Origin: Bradyrhizobium jicamae
Lineage (GTDB): Bacteria > Pseudomonadota > Alphaproteobacteria > Rhizobiales > Xanthobacteraceae
Assembly (NCBI RefSeq): GCF_018130695.1
Contig: NZ_JAFCJX010000004.1
Span: forward strand, 186,001 to 250,000
Length of the DNA stretch: 64,000 nt
Direction: 5' to 3'
The translations under genes and the position numbers were made by a program. Within the stretch, counting starts at the first letter, position 1, and each line of letters starts with the position of its first letter. This document shows, piece after piece, positions 60,023-64,000 of this stretch. The notes beneath the pieces were generated by a model. It saw only the letters and a list, made by a program, of their open reading frames with translations. It was not told where the DNA came from and made no database searches.

Positions 60023-63000
60023 ATGTCGGCGAATACCGTTAAATCCTGGGCACAAATTGTTAAGGTCCGCGAAGATGTGCGAACTGGACAACTTTCCTTG
60101 CAAGAATTTGCCGCGGATCTGTTTGACGTTGTTAATCGCACGGGTAAACGTCCGCTCTATGAAGATCCAACTAAATTCTTCTCGCTTAGCTACGCCACGG
60201 GCGCACAACGTGACATCGCGGCTGCCACGGCTGAACGCCTTCGCGGGAAGAGCGATAAGGCGATACGTCAGTTGGAGTTGACCTACGGCGGTGGCAAGAC
60301 GCATACGCTAGTCACGTTAACCCATCTCTTTCGAGAGTCCGCGGCTCTTCCGGAATTACCTGCCGTGAAGGAGTTTGTGAGCGCGATGGGTGGGGAGTTG
60401 CCTAAAGCACGGGTGGCGGCCGTGTGCTTCGACAAACTCGACCCGGAGCTTGGCGTGCCTGTGCGGAGTCCGTCGGGTGAGCAGCGCACCCTGAAGCATC
60501 CGTGGAGCATTATCGCCTTTCAGGTCGCCGGCGCTGATGGCCTGCGGGTCCTACGCGCCGATGGAAAGGACGAAGAACGGGACACTCCTCCGCGTGACTT
60601 GGCATTGGAAAAGCTACTTGAGATGCCTGGCAAGGAAGGCCTCGCTACACTTATTCTATTCGATGAAGTGCTCATGTATGCGGGCGAGATGGCGAAGGAT
60701 CCAATCCGGGGTGAGCAGTTTCGTGAGCAGTTCTTGAATTTTCTCCAGTCGTTGACCCAGGCTGTAGCAAAGGTGAGCACTGCTTCGATGATCGTTTCGC
60801 TCCTTGCGTCAGACCCTAAGCGCGATGATCCGTTTGGACGTCAGCTTCTTTCCGATATGTCGAACATTATGGGACGCAAGGAGGATGAGCCGTTTCAACC
60901 GGTCGGAAAAGATGACGTCGCTGAGATACTTCGACGCCGTCTCCTTGACCCAGACACAATAAAAGACCAAGAGGCATTTCGCCCGAACGTTGTTGCCGTA
61001 GTAAAGGCTTTGTCTGCAACCGATCCGGAATTTGCCAAAACAGCAAAACAACGGGACGACAGAGAGAAGCAGTACCTCGCGAGTTTTCCATTTGATCCGG
61101 CGATGATGGAGATCTTCTACACAAAGTGGACAAGTGGCCTACCGTTGTTCCAGCGCACTCGAGGTGTGCTTCGTAGTTTTGCCGTCGCGTTGCGCGATGC
61201 TGAGACTTGGGACACCGCACCGATCGCGGGGGCATCCATTCTTTTGGCGCAGCCGGGAGAAGACAAGCTTTCACCGGCGCTCAGCGACCTAGCGGGGGTA
61301 GCACGGGTCGATCAGGTAGACGGCCCCCCGCAAGATTGGGTTGCGATTCTGCAGGGAGAATTACGATTTGCTCGGGAAGCTCAAGAACAGTTGCCGGCGC
61401 TCAAGGGGCGTGAGGTAGAGCAGGCTGTAGCCGGTACGTTCCTGCATTCGCAGCCTCAAGGCGCTAACCACGCGCGCATCACAGATCTTTATTCACTTGT
61501 GGGCATATCGAAACCAGACAAAATTGCGCTAGAGAAAGGTCTGCAGAGTTGGGCCACTCGTTCTTGGTTCTTGGATGAAATGCATCTCGACAGCGCCGAT
61601 AAGCGCGCAGACGGATCTCGGGGCGTTCCAAAAACCTGGAGACTCGGCTTCCAACCCAATCTCAAGCAGATGCATGATGACGCCCGAGTGAATCGAGTCG
61701 GCAAATCTGCTGTAGACGAGATGCTTCTTGATGAAATAAAGACTGCTAAGTGGCTGGATGCCGGAGCGTCAACGCTAGGCGCGCGCGTTCACAAGCTGCC
61801 GACTGGTCCGGATCAAGTGCCGAACGATGGTGAGTTTCGGTATGTTATTCTCGGTCCGAATTCACAGTCCGAATCCGGAAAACCGTCTGCATCAGCGGTG
61901 CGCTTCTGCGAAGAGGTAACTGGTCCTCACAATCCGCGTTCTGCCAAGAATGCCATAGTGATTGCCGCGCCGGATCGTGCGGGAATGGCCCAGGCTCAGG
62001 AAAGGGTGAAAGATTATCTAGCTTGGCTAGAGGTGAAAGCGCAGCTTTCGTCCCAGGCAGTTGATCCGGTTCGATCTTCAATGTTGGACAGTGCCGTCTC
62101 TGGGGCGAAGAAAGACATCGCCGACGCTATCAGGCAGGCATATTGCATCGTGGTTACAAGAGGCAGTGACGATTCAGTCCTTGCTTTCAAGGTAACAGTA
62201 GATCCGGCCAAGCCGCTGTTCACCACGATCAAGGAAGATTCGAAATCTCGCATTACTGACGTAGCTTTGGCGCCCGATGCACTACTACCCGGTTCGGGAA
62301 GTGGTTTCGATCTGTGGCGCGAAGATGAGGATAGGCGGAGAGTAAAAACCATCGTGGGTGCTTTTGCCGAACAGCCAAAGCTTCCAAAAATGCTTCGCCG
62401 TAAAGATTTGCTGGATACTGTGGCAAACGGTTGCGAGCAGGGCCTGTTTGTACTTTCGCTTCAACGACCCGACGGAAGCGCGCGCACCTGGTGGCGCACA
62501 CAGATCGACGAGGAGGCGCTCAACGACGATGCATTGGAAGCCGTGCAGAACCCCGCGGCAATCCTTGATAGTTTGGATTCCAACCTACTGGCGCCATCGA
62601 AGCTGGAAGGCCTCGACTGGAAAAATGGAGTCAAGATCGCTGATCTTATTTCGTATTTTGATGGTTACGTGCTTACGATTGATCACCCGGAAGAAGGCTG
62701 GACCGAACAAAAGGCCATTCCGCGCTGCCCTGAGGGCAAAATTTTTGAGGCTGTTGGAATTGCGGTTAAGGCAGGTTCTGCTTGGTTGACGAGCGGAGCT
62801 GCTTCAATTTGGGGCGAACTACCACCGCCCGGCATTGTTTCAAAAACAGCTGTCCTTCGCACTCCCCCGCAGCCAATAGACGTTTCTTCACTTACCCCTG
62901 AGGCGTTGCCTGATGCATGGAGCGGGAGAAGGGCCACAGCGCATTCAATCGAGCAGGCAGTCGCTGCGCAGCGTGGCGTGACATCGATGCCTTGGAAGTT

Positions 63001-63388
63001 AGTCGAGGCGGCCATTACCGGTGCGCTGAATAGTGGCTTTCTGCGTGTAAGTCCGGGGGCGGCATCATGGCCATGTCAGTCTCATGAGGCAGCCGCTGTC
63101 GTATTTGGGTTGCCTGAGGTTACGCCCGCTGGCGGGCCAAATTCACCGGGGATGCAAGAGGCGGTTCCAAAATCGACTTACGGCCAAGCCGGATTTCGAT
63201 CTGGGGTGCTGGATAGCAGCCAGCTGACAGAGCTGGTCGAAGCGATGGGAGACGTCTTGGCCGCGGCAGGCAATCTGACCCTCCGATTCAAAGTGACGGT
63301 GGAGTTCGCCGAAGATGAAACGCCAACTCCCGAGGTAGCCGCGAAGCTTGGGGCTGCTTTGAACAAGGCAACCGAAGCGTTCGGTTAA
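60023..63388 (+). CDS. DUF499-domain P-loop ATPase
   Basis: A 1121-residue ATPase. Residues about 84-95 read [12 protein letters not shown], a Walker A variant characteristic of DUF499, and Walker B is [11 protein letters not shown] near 206. IVSLLASDP and [17 protein letters not shown] follow as in AAA-type proteins. The remainder (to 1121) is unrecognised. DUF499 proteins recur beside DUF1156 methylases and helicases in defence islands. The ATG at 60023 has AGGAGA at good spacing; an ATG two codons earlier is too close to it. Its stop lies within a few bases of the broken dinB, so this gene marks the right end of the inserted region. Confidence 0.85.
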   Translation: MSANTVKSWAQIVKVREDVRTGQLSLQEFAADLFDVVNRTGKRPLYEDPTKFFSLSYATGAQRDIAAATAERLRGKSDKAIRQLELTYGGGKTHTLVTLTHLFRESAALPELPAVKEFVSAMGGELPKARVAAVCFDKLDPELGVPVRSPSGEQRTLKHPWSIIAFQVAGADGLRVLRADGKDEERDTPPRDLALEKLLEMPGKEGLATLILFDEVLMYAGEMAKDPIRGEQFREQFLNFLQSLTQAVAKVSTASMIVSLLASDPKRDDPFGRQLLSDMSNIMGRKEDEPFQPVGKDDVAEILRRRLLDPDTIKDQEAFRPNVVAVVKALSATDPEFAKTAKQRDDREKQYLASFPFDPAMMEIFYTKWTSGLPLFQRTRGVLRSFAVALRDAETWDTAPIAGASILLAQPGEDKLSPALSDLAGVARVDQVDGPPQDWVAILQGELRFAREAQEQLPALKGREVEQAVAGTFLHSQPQGANHARITDLYSLVGISKPDKIALEKGLQSWATRSWFLDEMHLDSADKRADGSRGVPKTWRLGFQPNLKQMHDDARVNRVGKSAVDEMLLDEIKTAKWLDAGASTLGARVHKLPTGPDQVPNDGEFRYVILGPNSQSESGKPSASAVRFCEEVTGPHNPRSAKNAIVIAAPDRAGMAQAQERVKDYLAWLEVKAQLSSQAVDPVRSSMLDSAVSGAKKDIADAIRQAYCIVVTRGSDDSVLAFKVTVDPAKPLFTTIKEDSKSRITDVALAPDALLPGSGSGFDLWREDEDRRRVKTIVGAFAEQPKLPKMLRRKDLLDTVANGCEQGLFVLSLQRPDGSARTWWRTQIDEEALNDDALEAVQNPAAILDSLDSNLLAPSKLEGLDWKNGVKIADLISYFDGYVLTIDHPEEGWTEQKAIPRCPEGKIFEAVGIAVKAGSAWLTSGAASIWGELPPPGIVSKTAVLRTPPQPIDVSSLTPEALPDAWSGRRATAHSIEQAVAAQRGVTSMPWKLVEAAITGALNSGFLRVSPGAASWPCQSHEAAAVVFGLPEVTPAGGPNSPGMQEAVPKSTYGQAGFRSGVLDSSQLTELVEAMGDVLAAAGNLTLRFKVTVEFAEDETPTPEVAAKLGAALNKATEAFG

Positions 63389-63391
63389 CCT

Positions 63392-63589
63392 GACGCCGAA
63401 CTTGCGCGCTTGGTAGCTGGTCGCCGCCATGACGCCGCGCTCCCGGGATCCGCCGACGGCGACCGGCTTGCCGCGAAGATCCGGATTGTCCCGCTGCTCG
63501 ACGGACGCATAGAAGGCGTCCATGTCGACGTGGATGATCTTCCGCTGGCGGGGTGAGGGCTCTGCCTGGTCGTCGTCCTCGTCGGTCAC
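63392..63589 (-). pseudogene. dinB: DNA polymerase IV, N-terminal fragment truncated by island insertion
   Basis: The first ~66 codons are good Din[20 protein letters not shown] (motif I with catalytic Asp), [20 protein letters not shown] and ARKFGVR. After this the frame runs into sequence antisense to the DUF499 gene and no longer resembles a polymerase, so the palm, fingers and little finger are missing. The GTG start overlaps the stop of the upstream SRAP gene (GTGA), showing an original two-gene operon. The break, at about 63391-63395, directly follows the DUF499 stop codon. The rest of dinB is not seen elsewhere in the window. The fragment cannot be an active polymerase. Confidence 0.83.
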
Positions 63590-64000
63590 GTTGTCTGCCC
63601 GGCCGGATCTTCCTTGACGCCGCGGGCGACGATCCGAAGACTGCCGTCGGGAAGCGGCCGCTGTAGCTTCAGGACCTCGTCCGGAGGAGCCGTCATCCAG
63701 GCCTCTACCTCATCCGGCGTCGTTAGGATCACGGGCATCGCCTTCGGATGGATGGCGGCGACCTCGGTGTTTGGCTCCGTCGTGAGGAAAGCGTAGAGGT
63801 CGTTGGTGGTCTCGCCTTCCTTGACCTTCCGGACGGACGTCCAGTTGGTCCAGATGCCGGCGAAGCAGGCGAGGGGACGGGTCTCGTCGAGCGCGAACCA
63901 GATATCTCCGCCCTCGGCCTTGTTGAACTCGCTGAACGAGTTAAACGGCACTATGCAGCGATGCTCGGGGCCGAGCCAACGGGCCCAGTGTTTGCTGTTC
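63586..64000 (-). CDS. SRAP (SOS response-associated, YedK/HMCES-like) protein, 5' end beyond the window
   Basis: 138 codons are visible in frame to the right edge. [19 protein letters not shown] is the SRAP segment around the active-site region; then [39 protein letters not shown] with the conserved His in the HPKAMPVIL motif, and VEAWM. The catalytic Cys2 lies outside. SRAP proteins crosslink to abasic sites in single-stranded DNA and protect them. It overlaps the dinB start (GTGA); the pair was an SOS-type operon. The low-copy core character of both genes marks the return to chromosomal backbone. Confidence 0.85.
   Translation of the reverse strand, partial: NSKHWARWLGPEHRCIVPFNSFSEFNKAEGGDIWFALDETRPLACFAGIWTNWTSVRKVKEGETTNDLYAFLTTEPNTEVAAIHPKAMPVILTTPDEVEAWMTAPPDEVLKLQRPLPDGSLRIVARGVKEDPAGQTT

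Noticed and set aside
31250..63388. CRISPR array, integrase, transposase or insertion sequence in the defence region
   Set aside because: Looked for regular direct repeats and for recombinase or DDE motifs in all long frames; none seen, despite the island-like boundaries.

Overview
The window looks like chromosome of a high-GC alphaproteobacterium of the Bradyrhizobium/Rhodopseudomonas type. The gene content supports this: BadI- and BadH-like alicyclic ring enzymes, several acyl-CoA dehydrogenases, CaiB/BaiF CoA-transferases, a branched-chain amino-acid-type ABC importer and a NodD/NahR-type LysR regulator. It divides into a catabolic half (about 1-28 kb) and an accessory, defence-rich half (about 30-63.4 kb). 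The last 0.6 kb is a truncated dinB behind an SRAP gene.

Catabolic half. Genes for a hydratase, a CoA-ester lyase, four acyl-CoA dehydrogenases, a BKACE-type cleavage enzyme, a BadI-like ring hydrolase, three SDRs, a crotonase, two CoA-transferases, a thiolase-like protein with a DUF35 partner, an acyl-CoA ligase, two APH-like kinases and a nitroreductase surround a complete LivHMGF importer with two periplasmic binding proteins. The likely job is uptake, CoA activation, ring opening and beta-oxidation of an alicyclic or branched carboxylic acid. Four intergenic promoter regions share a short GYGYAY-type motif, which suggests one regulator for the whole cluster. No such regulator gene is recognisable inside the cluster.

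Boundary. After a LysR gene at 28.3-29.2 kb come a PrtN-family gene and a 46-bp 3' half of a tRNA (anticodon loop to CCA, Glu-CUC-like) whose 5' half is missing. This is the signature of a tyrosine-recombinase attachment site. No integrase or transposase is visible in the window.

Defence half. (i) 31.2-37.5 kb: SF2 helicase, PLD-type nuclease and DUF6361-type protein in one overlapping operon. (ii) 37.7-39.4 kb: an AbiEi/AbiEii toxin-antitoxin pair with an inverted repeat across the start region. (iii) 39.4-52.9 kb: ten genes all on the minus strand. In transcription order they encode a YhaO-like nuclease, a YhaN-like SMC ATPase, a sigma-like factor, a putative anti-sigma or regulator, an ImmA/IrrE-UvrD-degenerate Fe-S nuclease fusion, a two-domain ubiquitin-like protein, an E2-like protein, a JAMM peptidase, an E1-like enzyme and a UDG-like protein. 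The Ub-E2-JAMM-E1 order matches bacterial Bil (ISG15-like) systems. Its coupling to a protease-helicase fusion, a sigma-like pair and a glycosylase-fold protein is the most novel item here. (iv) 53.2-63.4 kb: an XRE-helicase, a DUF1156 DNA methylase and a DUF499 ATPase, a second large defence operon, which abuts a dinB gene cut after about 66 codons.

Functional calls rest on motifs and remembered family resemblance; no database search was possible. Start codons were chosen by ribosome-binding sites and overlap with upstream stops.
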